This document shows positions 1 to 8,178 of a DNA stretch of 64,000 nucleotides, piece after piece; within the stretch, counting starts at the first letter, position 1, and every line of letters starts with the position of its first letter. Location: the NCBI RefSeq assembly GCF_001282785.1, contig NZ_CVUA01000001.1:2604001-2668000 (forward strand). Reading direction: 5' to 3'. Below the pieces are notes generated by a model. The model searched no databases and had not been told where the DNA came from. It saw only the letters and a list, made by a program, of their open reading frames with translations. The position numbers and the translations under genes are program-made. This DNA comes from Halolamina sediminis. Its GTDB lineage: Archaea; Halobacteriota; Halobacteria; Halobacteriales; Haloferacaceae.

Positions 1-19
1 TCCACCGCACTCGTAGACG

Positions 20-1840
20 ATGAGCGGCAAGAAACGGTTCACCCCCGAAGAGTTGGCCCGCCTCCCCGAGTTCCACCACCCCCGCGTGGGGCCGGACGGC
101 GAACGCATCGCGTTCTACTACGACGGTAGCGGCCGCAACGAACTGTACGTGCAGGAAGTCGAGCGCGGCGAGCGCCGGCAGATCAGCGACGGGGAGGTCC
201 CCCGCGCCGCGCGCTGGCCGATCGCGTGGGGTGCCGACGGCGAACGGGTGTTCTTCCACCTCGACGACGACGGCGACGAACAGAACGACATCTGGGCGAT
301 CGACCTCGACGGCGACGCCGAGCCGGTGATCGAGACACCCGGACAGGCGTCGCTGCAGGACGTGGCCGACGACGGCCGGCTGCTCTACGCCAGCGACGAG
401 GGCGAGCAGATGAACCTCTACCTGTTCGACCCCGCGGCCGGCGAGTCCGAGCAGCTGACCGAGAACGACGAGCCGGTCCGGGGCGGGAGCTTCGCGCCCG
501 CCGACGACCGGATCGCCTACATGACCAACGAGACGGAGGCGATGGAGAACCGCGACGCGTACGTGATGGATCTGGAGCGCCGCGAGTCGCGCCGGCTCGA
601 CATCGGCGAGACGGGCTCCCAGACCGCCGCGGTCGACTGGCACCCCGACGGCGAGCGCCTGCTCGTCCGCGACGACACGGAGGACTTCACCAACGCCGGC
701 GTGTACGATCTGGGGAGTGACGAGGTGCGGTGGCTCAGCGCCGGCGACGCCGAGGAGTCGCCGGAGGCGTTCGGGCCCGACGGCGACCGGGCGTACGCCC
801 TGCGCAGCGAGAACGCCGGCCGGGCACCGATCGTCTACGACCTCGACGGCGGCGAGTCCGAGCCGCTCGACCTCGCCGAGGGTGTCGCCTCGCTGGCCGG
901 CGGCGAGCACTTCCTCACCGACGGCCGGCCCGTGTTCACCCAGACGACGCCCGACACGCGCTCGTCGCTGCTGGCGTACGACGACGGCGCGACCGAGACG
1001 CTGATCGAGCCCGACTACGGCGACATCGACCCCGACGCGTTCGTCGACGCCGAGTACGTCACCTACGAGTCCGCGGACGGGCTGGAGATCGGCGCGCTGC
1101 TGTACGACGCGCGGGACCGGCCTGACGGCGAGGAGAGTGAGGAAACCCCCGGCGTCGTGAAGGTTCACGGCGGCCCGCACGGCCAGTCGATGCAGTCGTT
1201 CGACCTCTACGCCCAGTTCCTCGTGAGCGAGGGGTACTCGGTGCTGCTGCCGAACTACCGCGGCTCGGTCGGCCGCGGGCGGGAGTTCCAGCAGGCGATC
1301 CTCGGCGACTGGGGCGGCAGCGAGCAGGAGGATATCGCCGCCGGCGGCCGGTGGCTGGGCGACCGCGAGTTCGTCGACGAGGACCGGCTCGCGGTGTTCG
1401 GCGGCTCCTATGGCGGCTACTCGGCGTACTGCCAGCTCACGATGCACCCCGAGATCTGGACGACCGGGGTGGCATGGATCGGCATCACCGACCTCGAACT
1501 ACTGTACGAGGAGTCGATGCCCCACTTCAAGGCGACGCTGGAACAGCAGCTCGGCGACCCCGAAGAGAACGAGGCGCTCTGGCGGGAGCGCTCGCCGATC
1601 ACCCACGTCGGCGACATGGAGGCGCCGGTGTTCGTCGTCCACGGCGTCAACGACCCGCGCTGCCCGATCTCGCAGGCGCGGGTGTTCCGCGACGCGCTAC
1701 AGGAGCGCGGCTGGGAGATGGGGCCGGACGGCGACTTCGAGTACGAGGAGCTCGAGGAGGAGGGCCACGGGAGCTCCGACGCCGAGCAGAAAGTGCGGGC
1801 GTTCGGGCTGATCGGGGAGTACCTCGAGCGGCGGCTCTAA
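20..1840 (+). CDS. S9 family serine peptidase (prolyl oligopeptidase / acylaminoacyl-peptidase type)
   Basis: The 606-aa protein has the two-part S9 plan: an N-terminal beta-propeller of acidic, D/G-rich repeats (about residues 10-340) and a C-terminal alpha/beta-hydrolase domain. The nucleophile sits in GGSYGG (Ser about 463), the acid in VNDPRCP (Asp about 545) and the base in EEEGHGSS (His about 583), so the triad is complete. The KVHGGPHG segment fits the oxyanion region. It should cleave short peptides or acyl-amino acids in the cytoplasm; no signal peptide is visible. The start ATG is 19 bases from the window edge, so the promoter is mostly outside. It converges on the gene at 2141-2641 across a 300-bp repeat array. 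The exact specificity cannot be told from sequence. Confidence 0.93.
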   Translation: MSGKKRFTPEELARLPEFHHPRVGPDGERIAFYYDGSGRNELYVQEVERGERRQISDGEVPRAARWPIAWGADGERVFFHLDDDGDEQNDIWAIDLDGDAEPVIETPGQASLQDVADDGRLLYASDEGEQMNLYLFDPAAGESEQLTENDEPVRGGSFAPADDRIAYMTNETEAMENRDAYVMDLERRESRRLDIGETGSQTAAVDWHPDGERLLVRDDTEDFTNAGVYDLGSDEVRWLSAGDAEESPEAFGPDGDRAYALRSENAGRAPIVYDLDGGESEPLDLAEGVASLAGGEHFLTDGRPVFTQTTPDTRSSLLAYDDGATETLIEPDYGDIDPDAFVDAEYVTYESADGLEIGALLYDARDRPDGEESEETPGVVKVHGGPHGQSMQSFDLYAQFLVSEGYSVLLPNYRGSVGRGREFQQAILGDWGGSEQEDIAAGGRWLGDREFVDEDRLAVFGGSYGGYSAYCQLTMHPEIWTTGVAWIGITDLELLYEESMPHFKATLEQQLGDPEENEALWRERSPITHVGDMEAPVFVVHGVNDPRCPISQARVFRDALQERGWEMGPDGDFEYEELEEEGHGSSDAEQKVRAFGLIGEYLERRL

Positions 1841-1841
1841 C

Positions 1842-2126
1842 CGATCACGGCGAGCAACCTGGCGGAACCTCTGTGTTCCGCCCACGGAGCCGATGCCGTG
1901 ATCGTGTTGTAGCCAGTCACGGCGCGTGACCGCTCGCCGGCTCCGTCCGGCGAGCACGGAACTCGATGCCGTGACTGTGTGTAACCAGCCACGGCGCGTG
2001 AGCTGCCACGACCTTCGTGTCGTGGCCACGGAACTCGATGCCGTGACTGTGTGTAACCCACCACGGCGCGTGACCTGCCGCGAGCTCCGACTCGCGGCCA
2101 CGGAACTCGATGCCGTGGCTGTGTAT
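1842..2126. repeat. Four tandem ~72-bp hairpin units with unit-specific paired stems
   Basis: The whole 300-bp space between two convergent genes is filled by four units starting near 1842, 1915, 1987 and 2060 (period 72-73 bp). Each unit has an outer stem (CACGGC paired with GCCGTG, longer in some units: GATCACGGC/GCCGTGATC in unit 1, AGTCACGGC/GCCGTGACT in unit 2). An internal loop follows, with a shared GGAACTCGATGCC segment on the 3' side in units 2-4. The inner stem differs in sequence in every unit but is always self-complementary: GGCGGAAC/GTTCCGCC, GCTCGCCGG/CCGGCGAGC, CCACGAC/GTCGTGG, CCGCGAG/CTCGCGG. This pattern indicates selection on pairing rather than on sequence. Function is unknown; options are a bidirectional terminator, a structured RNA or a protein-binding cruciform. 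No spacers, so it is not CRISPR. Confidence 0.85.
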
Positions 2127-2140
2127 CGCCGCCGACGCCG

Positions 2141-2641
2141 CTACTCCCGACCGACGACCACCGCGGTCCGGATGTCCAGCGCGGCGTCGAACTCGCTCCC
2201 GCGGCGGGCCTCGGCGCCGATCCGGAGCAGCTGTCGCTCGTGTGTCTGCCGAACCGTCAGCGCTTCCTGCGGCGTCAGCGAGAGCGCCGACGCCACTCCC
2301 TCCCAGTAGTCCGGTGGGACGAAAAACAGCTCGCGACGGTCGTCGCTGTACGGCGACTCGAACTTCCGTCGGAGCGACGCCCGACTCTCCGTCAGGTGTG
2401 CCTCGACGCGACCCAGTAGCTCCGGGAGCGTCCGCGGGTCGACACCGTCGCCGCCCGCGACCTGCTGGAGCACCGCGGCGTCGAACGGCACGTCGTCCGC
2501 GTCGGGGACGGGCGTCGGGTCGGGCTGGTCCGGCCCGTCGTCGGGCCGGCCGGGGAACTCCGAGCGCCTCATCGGCGCCCCGCCGGCCGACGCGGTCGGT
2601 CGTAGACGGGAGATCGCGCGGGCGTCGAGAGGGACATACAC
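2141..2641 (-). CDS. Conserved-looking haloarchaeal hypothetical protein
   Basis: The protein is 166 aa from a GTG start, or about 143 aa from an internal ATG at 2572 (MRRSEFPGRP). It is soluble and charged. The N-terminal third is proline/aspartate-rich and probably disordered. The rest looks helical (LPELLGRVEAHL, LTPQEALTVRQTHERQLL), with an aromatic stretch FFVPPDYW. No catalytic motif or membrane segment is seen and the family is not recognised. An AT-rich CTTATG element lies about 20 bp upstream of the GTG. It is convergent with the S9 peptidase, and its stop codon abuts the tandem hairpin array, so its mRNA 3' end would contain or terminate in that array. Confidence 0.7.
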   Translation of the reverse strand: MYVPLDARAISRLRPTASAGGAPMRRSEFPGRPDDGPDQPDPTPVPDADDVPFDAAVLQQVAGGDGVDPRTLPELLGRVEAHLTESRASLRRKFESPYSDDRRELFFVPPDYWEGVASALSLTPQEALTVRQTHERQLLRIGAEARRGSEFDAALDIRTAVVVGRE

Positions 2642-2680
2642 CCCACTTGTGCGTTCTCGGGCATAAGGAGCGCGACGGCG

Positions 2681-3481
2681 CTACTGGTTCCAGGGCGCCG
2701 CGTCGAAGTCGACGATGCGGTGGCGCTCGTCGATCCCGTCGATGGCGGCCACGTCCTCGTCGTCGAGATCGAGCTTCCGCGCTTCCCAGTTCTCCCGGAT
2801 GTGGCTCTCGCCGGTCGCCTTCGGGATGGCGGCGACGTTCTGCTTCGCGAGCAGCCACGCGAGGCTCACCTGCGCGGGCGTGGCGTCGTGTTTCTCGGCG
2901 ATCTCCTGTATCGTTTCGACGTCCGCGACCTGGTTCCGCGCGATCGGACAGTACGCCACCAGCGCGTAGTCGTGATCGACGGCGTGGGCTCGGAGCTCGT
3001 CCTGCGGGAGCATCGGGTGGCACTCGACCTGATGGGCCGCGAGCCGTGGCTCCAGCCGATCGAGCGCGTCGTTGAGCTGGTCGACGCGGAAGTTCGACAG
3101 TCCCACGGCGTCGATGACGCCGTCCTCGTAGAGGTCATTCAGTGCCTCGATCGTCCCCTCGGGGTCGTAGCTGTTGATCGGCCAGTGGACGTACAGCAGG
3201 TCGATCGTGTCGACGCCCAGCCGGTCGGCGCTCTCACGGGCGGTCTCGACGGCGTCGTCGTACGCGAGGTTCTCCGTCGAGAGCTTGGTGGCGACGAACA
3301 CGTCCTCGCGGGCCACGTCGCTGGCGGCGATGCCGTCGCCGACCGCGCTCTCGTTACCGTAGCTTTGGGCGGTGTCGACGTGTCGGTAGCCCGCTTCGAG
3401 GGCGGTCCGGACGCTCTCGGCGCACTGCTCGGGGTCGTCGTTCTCGTAGGTGCCGAAGCCGAGTCGAGGGATCTCCTGCAT
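2681..3481 (-). CDS. Aldo/keto reductase
   Basis: NAD(P)H-dependent oxidoreductase with a TIM-barrel AKR fold. The N-terminus reads MQEIPRLGFGTYEN. The catalytic tetrad is visible as HVDTAQSYGNE (Asp, Tyr), FVATKLS (Lys) and LLYVHWP (His). The C-terminal cofactor-binding stretch is IPKATGESHIRENWEA. The ATG at 3481 is chosen over one ten codons upstream because family members begin at this glycine-rich strand. At 266 aa it matches 2,5-diketo-gluconate-reductase-like AKRs. It would reduce aldehydes or ketones; the natural substrate is unknown. It lies 49 bp downstream of the PHP gene on the same strand and may share its transcript. Confidence 0.92.
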   Translation of the reverse strand: MQEIPRLGFGTYENDDPEQCAESVRTALEAGYRHVDTAQSYGNESAVGDGIAASDVAREDVFVATKLSTENLAYDDAVETARESADRLGVDTIDLLYVHWPINSYDPEGTIEALNDLYEDGVIDAVGLSNFRVDQLNDALDRLEPRLAAHQVECHPMLPQDELRAHAVDHDYALVAYCPIARNQVADVETIQEIAEKHDATPAQVSLAWLLAKQNVAAIPKATGESHIRENWEARKLDLDDEDVAAIDGIDERHRIVDFDAAPWNQ

Positions 3482-3530
3482 GGGCACAGCGGGGGCGCCG
3501 AGCCCCCTCAACCCACCGGTCCCGGCGATC

Positions 3531-4307
3531 TCAGACGTCGAGCCTCGCCGGCTCGATGCCGCGGTCGTCGAGGTGGGCCTCCAGCGCGTCGATCCGGTCG
3601 CCGATCTCCTCGGGGTGGTGTGAGTCGGTGCCGATCACGAACTCGACGTCGTGGTCGAGGAAGCTGTCGAGCAGCCCCGGCGCGGGGTGGAACTCGCCGT
3701 AGTCGTCGAGCACGCGGCCGGCGTTGATCTCCGGGATCGTCGCGGAGTCGGCGAACGCCGCGGCCACCTGTTCGTAGTGCTCGGCCGTCGAGTACCCCCG
3801 GAGTTCGGGCGTTCGCTCCACGAGGTCGGCGTGGGCGGCGATGTCGAACAGCTCCGTCCCGGCCAGCGCGGCGAGGGCGTCGTAGTAGCCGTCGACGACG
3901 GCGCGGCGGCCCTCGTCGTCGAGGCCGACGAAGTTCTCAGACCACTGCACGTCGTCGCCGTCGACGCTGTGGACGCTGCCGATGGCGTAGTCGAACCCCG
4001 CTTCGTCGAGGAACGCGGCGATGTCGGCCTCCCGGCCCGGGACGTAGTCCATCTCGACGGCATCGTAGATCGCGATGTCGGTCTCGGTGCGGGCCCACTG
4101 GATCCCCTCGCGGCGGCGGGGGTACGTCTCGTCCATCGCGAACCCGAGGCCGTCGAGGCGCCGACGAGCATCGCCCTCGGCGGTGACGTTGCAGTGGTCG
4201 GCGAATCCGATCCCGTCCAGCCCCGCGGCCTCCGCGGCTCGGATCATCCCCGGGATGAAGTGGCCGTCCGAGTAGTTCGAGTGGGTGTGGTAGTCGAACC
4301 GGACCAT
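3531..4307 (-). CDS. PHP-domain metal-dependent phosphoesterase (histidinol-phosphatase-like)
   Basis: The 258-aa protein starts with FDYHTHSNYSDG, the HxH metal site of PHP phosphoesterases. It continues with GIGFADHCN, a mid-domain site YAIGSVHSVDGD, a HADLVER motif and a C-terminal FVIGTDSHHPEE, so the conserved His/Asp metal ligands are present. Members hydrolyse phosphate monoesters with a trinuclear metal centre. Histidinol-phosphate is one known substrate, but no his gene is nearby, so the substrate is open. Its ATG overlaps the stop of the upstream cupin gene by one base (TGATG), which implies translational coupling in a cupin-PHP unit. Confidence 0.9.
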   Translation of the reverse strand: MVRFDYHTHSNYSDGHFIPGMIRAAEAAGLDGIGFADHCNVTAEGDARRRLDGLGFAMDETYPRRREGIQWARTETDIAIYDAVEMDYVPGREADIAAFLDEAGFDYAIGSVHSVDGDDVQWSENFVGLDDEGRRAVVDGYYDALAALAGTELFDIAAHADLVERTPELRGYSTAEHYEQVAAAFADSATIPEINAGRVLDDYGEFHPAPGLLDSFLDHDVEFVIGTDSHHPEEIGDRIDALEAHLDDRGIEPARLDV

Positions 4308-4615
4308 CAGGGCAGTGGCGCGAGCGTCGCGGTGAAGACGGCGGTCTCGTCGGTGTCGTTGCGCGCGCCGTGGGCGAGGCCGCGGTCGTGGGCGACGACG
4401 CCCGGCGCGGCGATCGCTTCCTCGTCGTCCTCCTGAATCACGGTCACGGTGCCCGAGAGGACGTGGAACACGTTCAGGCTCTCGGGATGATCGTGTGCGT
4501 CGAGTTCGGCGCCGGGGCCGAGGAAGAAGGCCTTGACGAGGGCGTCGTCATCGACCACCAGTTCGCGGGTCTCGATCGTGCCCGGTTCCGGGGTCACGTC
4601 GGGGAGTCGGTCCAT
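4307..4615 (-). CDS. Small cupin-domain protein
   Basis: The 102-aa single-domain cupin has the first motif in GPGAELDAHDHPESLNVFHV, with His ligands and the acidic residue, and a second motif around GVVAHDRGLAHGARND. Upstream of the ATG at 4615 the same frame stays open but reads as out-of-frame-like Ser/Thr/Arg composition, so it is excluded. Cupins bind a divalent metal and serve as dioxygenases, isomerases or ligand sensors; this one is too small to assign. It overlaps the PHP gene by one base and is probably co-transcribed with it. Confidence 0.85.
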   Translation of the reverse strand: MDRLPDVTPEPGTIETRELVVDDDALVKAFFLGPGAELDAHDHPESLNVFHVLSGTVTVIQEDDEEAIAAPGVVAHDRGLAHGARNDTDETAVFTATLAPLP

Positions 4616-4676
4616 ACACCCCCACTCGGCGGGCGGGGAGAAAAGTCCGGCTACGTCGGCCCGGGTCTGGCGTTCG

Positions 4677-5153
4677 CTACGCTTCGTCGGGACCGTCGAG
4701 GAAGCCCTGGTACGGGCAGACGTACTCGTCGCGGATGATCTGCTCGTCGACGATCTCCAGCCCCAGCGCGTCGAGCTCCTCGCTGATCCGGTTGAGGTCG
4801 TCGTGGTCGCGGCCGATCGTGTTGACGTAGACGTTGCGCTCACCGGTCATGATCTCCCGGACCGCGGTGACGCCCTCGATTTCCCGGGCCGCGTTCGCGA
4901 GCTCGTCGCGCTCGGGGATCGGGGCGGTGCAGATGATCTTCGTGTACAGCGGGTAGCCTGCGAGGTCGTAGTCGATGTCGAGGTGGTAGCCACGGATGAT
5001 GCCGGACTCCTCGAGCTTGTTGATTCGGGTACGAACCGTGCTCGCCGACAGGTCCAGCTTCTCGGCGATCTCGCTGGAGGAGGTGCCCCGGGCGTCCTGC
5101 TGGAGGTAGTAGAGGATGTGGCGGTCCACGTCGTCCAGCTCTCCGTCTTTCAT
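4677..5153 (-). CDS. Lrp/AsnC-family transcriptional regulator
   Basis: The 158-aa protein begins LDDVDRHILYYLQQDARGTS followed by a winged HTH (SSSEIAEKLDLSASTVRTRI) over residues 5-55. The C-terminal half is a RAM-type alpha-beta ligand domain (VTAVREIMTGERNVYVNTIG). The ATG at 5153 starts exactly at the family N-terminus; longer readings add unrelated residues. It is divergent from the TrkA-N/amino-acid permease pair. A 5-3-5 inverted repeat lies in the shared 210-bp intergenic region, suggesting it controls that transporter and itself in response to an amino acid. That regulatory link is inferred from position. Confidence 0.93.
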   Translation of the reverse strand: MKDGELDDVDRHILYYLQQDARGTSSSEIAEKLDLSASTVRTRINKLEESGIIRGYHLDIDYDLAGYPLYTKIICTAPIPERDELANAAREIEGVTAVREIMTGERNVYVNTIGRDHDDLNRISEELDALGLEIVDEQIIRDEYVCPYQGFLDGPDEA

Positions 5154-5272
5154 CGCTATCGACGAGACGCCCGGTAGCGTCTTAGTCCCCCCGATCCCGC
5201 CGGAGAAGCGTTCGATCGCACCTGCCACCCGCGTGTTTTGCTGACGGTTTTAGCAGTAATAGACAGCTATTT

Positions 5273-5285
5273 TGACGGAACGTCA
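5273..5285. promoter_or_regulatory. Inverted repeat, candidate Lrp operator
   Basis: The site is TGACG-gaa-CGTCA, a perfect 5-bp inverted repeat with a 3-bp centre, in an AT-rich stretch of the divergent region. It ends about 15 bp before the TATA element (TTTATAC, 5300-5306) of the TrkA-N/permease operon. The position suits a regulator touching TFB/TBP assembly. Assignment to the neighbouring Lrp protein is inference. Confidence 0.45.
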
Positions 5286-5299
5286 TTGAAAGCAGCCAA

Positions 5300-5306
5300 T
5301 TTATAC
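5300..5306 (+). promoter_or_regulatory. TATA box of the TrkA-N / permease operon
   Basis: TTTATAC lies in AT-rich sequence about 60 bp upstream of the ATG at 5364, so this transcript would carry a short leader of roughly 35 nt. That is unlike the leaderless genes elsewhere in the window. Confidence 0.55.
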
Positions 5307-5363
5307 ACTTCCGACCCGTACAGTCGGGTGAGCACCCGCGGACAGCGGGTGGCATGCACCACC

Positions 5364-5786
5364 ATGAGCGACATCTCTACCGACATTGACGCATCGAGGG
5401 GGCGATCGACCGACGGCGAACTGTTCGTCTTGGGCGGCGGCGGGGTCGGCGCCGCCGTCAGCCGAGAGCTCCAGGAGGCAGGCCACACCGTCGTCCTCGT
5501 CGACGACGCGGTCGATCCCCCCGGTATCAGGACAGTCGAAGCCTCCCCCACCGACGTGGAGACGCTTCGGGAGGCCGGCCTCCCGGCAGCGTCGGCAGTC
5601 GTCGTGGCGAGCCAGTCCGACCGGCGGAACCTCCTGCTCGCCCAGTCGATCCGCGTCCGATTCGACACGCCCCGAGTCGTCGTTCTCGTCAACAGCGACG
5701 ACCGCGTCGAGCTGTTCGCCGACGCCGGCCACGAGGTCGTCTGTGCGACCAGCGCCGTCTCCGCGGCCGTCACCGAGCACGTATGA
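5364..5786 (+). CDS. TrkA-N (Rossmann) nucleotide-binding regulatory protein
   Basis: The 140-aa protein has one RCK/TrkA-N domain. The dinucleotide-binding turn is FVLGGGGVGAAVSRELQEAG, the acidic end of strand 2 is VVLVDDA, and VVVASQSDRRNLLLAQSIR follows. The ATG at 5364 follows the TATA box; the upstream in-frame extension is rejected because it covers the promoter. It overlaps the permease by 4 bp (ATGA). In haloarchaea such single-domain proteins accompany cationic amino-acid transporters and probably gate them in response to NAD(H) or another nucleotide. It is not a full potassium channel subunit. Confidence 0.85.
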   Translation: MSDISTDIDASRGRSTDGELFVLGGGGVGAAVSRELQEAGHTVVLVDDAVDPPGIRTVEASPTDVETLREAGLPAASAVVVASQSDRRNLLLAQSIRVRFDTPRVVVLVNSDDRVELFADAGHEVVCATSAVSAAVTEHV

Positions 5787-7945
5787 AGGAGCTCGAACGC
5801 GACCTCGGCCTGCCGTCGGTGCTGGCGATCAGCATCGGCGCAATGATCGGAAGCGGCATCTTCATCCTCCCGGCGTTGGCACTGGAGATCGCCGGCCCCG
5901 CGGTGATTCTCGCGTACCTGCTGGCAGGCGTGCTCGTCGTGCCCGCGGCGCTGTCGAAATCCGAAATGGCGACCGCGATGCCCGAAGCCGGCGGGACGTA
6001 CATCTACATCGAGCGCGGGATGGGGCCGCTGCTGGGCACCATCGCGGGCGTCGGGACGTGGTTCTCGCTCTCGTTTAAGGGCGCGCTGGCGCTGGTCGGC
6101 GGCGTTCCCTACCTCCTGCTCCTGTTCGACCTGCCCATGAAGCCGGTCGCGCTGGGGTTGGCGACGGTGTTGATCCTCGTGAACATCGTCGGCGCCAAAC
6201 AAACCGGGCGCCTGCAGGTCGCCATCGTCGTCGTGATGCTGGCCGCACTCGGGTGGTTCGCGGCCGGGAGCGCCCCGCAGGTCCAGACGGCCAACTACGC
6301 GAACTTCTTCGCCGACGGGATCGGCGGGCTACTGGCGGCGACGGGGCTGGTGTTCGTCTCCTACGCGGGCGTCACCAAGGTCGCGAGCGTCGCCGAGGAG
6401 GTCGAGAACCCCGGCCGGAACATCCCGCTGGGAATCCTCGGCTCGCTGGCGTTCACGACCGTCCTCTACGTCGCCATCGTCGCCGTGCTGGTCGGCGTGA
6501 CCGACCCCGGCGCCGTCGCCGGATCGGCGACCCCGGTCGCGGTGGCTGCGGAGGTCACGCTGGGGAGCGCGGGCGTGATCGCCGTCATCGGCGCCGCCAT
6601 CCTCGCGCTGGTGTCGACGGCCAACGCCGGCATCCTCTCCTCCTCCCGTTACCCCTTCGCGATGAGCCGGGACAAGCTCGCGCCGCCGTCGATGGCGGCG
6701 GTCAGCGAGCGGCTCGGGACGCCCGTGAACTCGATCACGCTCACCGGCGCGGTGCTGCTGGCGCTGATCGCGTTCGTCCCGATCCTCGACATCGCCAAGC
6801 TCGCGAGCGCGTTCCAGATCATGGTGTTCGCGCTGATCAACCTCGCCGTGATCGCGTTCCGGGAGGGGACCGTCGAGTACGAGCCGGAGTTCACCTCGCC
6901 GCTGTACCCCTGGGTGCAGGTGTTCGGCGCGGTGACCAGCATCGGGCTGCTGACCCAGATGGGTCGAGTGCCCCTCGCTGGGGCGGGGATAATCACGGTC
7001 GCGAGCGTGCTCTGGTACGCGGGCTACGTCCGCCCGCGCGTCGACCGCGAGGGGGCCGCGACGGGCGCGATCCGACGACAGGTCAGCGAGGAGAACCTCT
7101 CCGAGATCGAGTCCCCGGGTGCGACTCACGAGGTGCTGGTGGCGCTCACGAAGCAGATAGATCAGCGGCGAGTGCAGACGCTGATCTCGCTTGCGGCCGA
7201 TCAGGTTCGTGCCGACGACGGCCGCGTGGTCGTCGTCCAATTCGAGGAAGTGCCCGATCAGGCACCGCTGACGGCGGACGTCGCTGCCCAGTCCGACGCC
7301 GACCGCAGCTTCGAACGCCGGGTCGAACGGTTCGGCGAGGAGCTCGGCGTCGAGGTCGAGGCCGACGAGATCGTCAGCCACGACACCAAACACGCCATCG
7401 TCAACTTCGCCGAGTCGCGTGGCGTCGACGCGATCGTCGCCGAACACGAGCCGCTCCGACTGCGCTCGCGGCTGCTCGGCGACCCGATCGACTGGATGGT
7501 ACGCCACGCGCCGTGTGACGTGCTGCTGGTCGACAGCTCCGCCCCGCGACTGCCCGAGAAAGTCGTCGTGTCGAGCGACACCGCCCCGTTCCCGTCGGCG
7601 CCGGTGAGCGTCGCCGCGTCGATCGCCGCGGCCCACGACGGCGGCGTCTCGCTGTGGTATCCAGCTGACGGCGACGGCGGCCGCGACGAGTCGGTGGAGG
7701 AGTACCGGACGGAGCTCTCGGCGAGGCTCGACGTCCCGGCCGACGCGGAAGCGATCCCGACCGACCAGCGCCCGCCGGCGGCGGACCTGCTCGTCCGCCG
7801 CGGCGCGGACCACCGCCTCCGCGGGGCGCTCGCCGACGGGGGGCAGCCGTTCACGGGGGTCGCCGGGACGACCGTCACAGTGTACCCGCGGGAGAGCCGT
7901 CGACCGTCGCTGCCCCGGCGCCTGGTCGAACGGTACCTGCTGTAG
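5783..7945 (+). CDS. APC-superfamily amino-acid permease with C-terminal USP domains
   Basis: The 720-aa membrane protein starts LPSVLAISIGAMIGSGIFILP, the APC TM1 motif with the GSGIF substrate loop. About twelve hydrophobic segments run to residue 425. A cytoplasmic part follows: a universal-stress domain (about 445-590; VLVALTKQ, APCDVLLVDSS) and a second shorter USP-like segment (590-700). The layout matches haloarchaeal cationic amino-acid transporters. It probably imports amino acids, with the TrkA-N partner and USP domains sensing nucleotides. It overlaps the TrkA-N gene by ATGA and is probably controlled by the divergent Lrp gene. Confidence 0.92.
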   Translation: MKELERDLGLPSVLAISIGAMIGSGIFILPALALEIAGPAVILAYLLAGVLVVPAALSKSEMATAMPEAGGTYIYIERGMGPLLGTIAGVGTWFSLSFKGALALVGGVPYLLLLFDLPMKPVALGLATVLILVNIVGAKQTGRLQVAIVVVMLAALGWFAAGSAPQVQTANYANFFADGIGGLLAATGLVFVSYAGVTKVASVAEEVENPGRNIPLGILGSLAFTTVLYVAIVAVLVGVTDPGAVAGSATPVAVAAEVTLGSAGVIAVIGAAILALVSTANAGILSSSRYPFAMSRDKLAPPSMAAVSERLGTPVNSITLTGAVLLALIAFVPILDIAKLASAFQIMVFALINLAVIAFREGTVEYEPEFTSPLYPWVQVFGAVTSIGLLTQMGRVPLAGAGIITVASVLWYAGYVRPRVDREGAATGAIRRQVSEENLSEIESPGATHEVLVALTKQIDQRRVQTLISLAADQVRADDGRVVVVQFEEVPDQAPLTADVAAQSDADRSFERRVERFGEELGVEVEADEIVSHDTKHAIVNFAESRGVDAIVAEHEPLRLRSRLLGDPIDWMVRHAPCDVLLVDSSAPRLPEKVVVSSDTAPFPSAPVSVAASIAAAHDGGVSLWYPADGDGGRDESVEEYRTELSARLDVPADAEAIPTDQRPPAADLLVRRGADHRLRGALADGGQPFTGVAGTTVTVYPRESRRPSLPRRLVERYLL

Positions 7946-8049
7946 GCGGCCGCGCCGCTGGCGGTCGAAAGCTGTCGAGAGAAGGCGACGCCGATGGAGG
8001 GCGTCGCACGAAACAAACGCGTGCGGCCGGCGGCTGGGACGGCCATCCC

Positions 8050-8076
8050 GGTGCCCCGCCTCTGACAGAGGGCACC
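8050..8076. other. Intergenic hairpin between convergent genes
   Basis: GGTGCC (8050-8055) pairs with GGCACC (8071-8076). An inner CTCT-gac-AGAG stem sits above a 4-base bulge. It lies in the 233-bp gap between the permease and the secreted acidic protein, which converge. No U-tract follows on either strand. It may be a transcript-end structure; nothing else is recognised in this gap. Confidence 0.4.
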
Positions 8077-8178
8077 CCCATCGTCCGCGCCGCCGGAGAC
8101 ACGCCGAGGCCGCCGCCTCCCTCGCGGGAGGATGGGCGGCTCCGAAACCCACTGCGCCGCCGAACTGCGACTCAGCGG

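Noticed and set aside
1842-2126. CRISPR array
   Set aside because: The repeats have no unique spacers of constant length, the variable parts are self-complementary, and no cas gene is nearby. The same reasoning excludes CRISPR at 12446-12647.
1926-2309. Repeat peptide gene across the hairpin array (TELDAVTV repeats)
   Set aside because: The repeated frame arises from the DNA repeat; substitutions between units preserve base-pairing, not the peptide, and it runs into the opposite gene.
2681-3511. Earlier ATG for the aldo/keto reductase (3511)
   Set aside because: The extra ten residues (MRGLGAPAVP) are not seen in the family, whose first strand begins right after the ATG at 3481.
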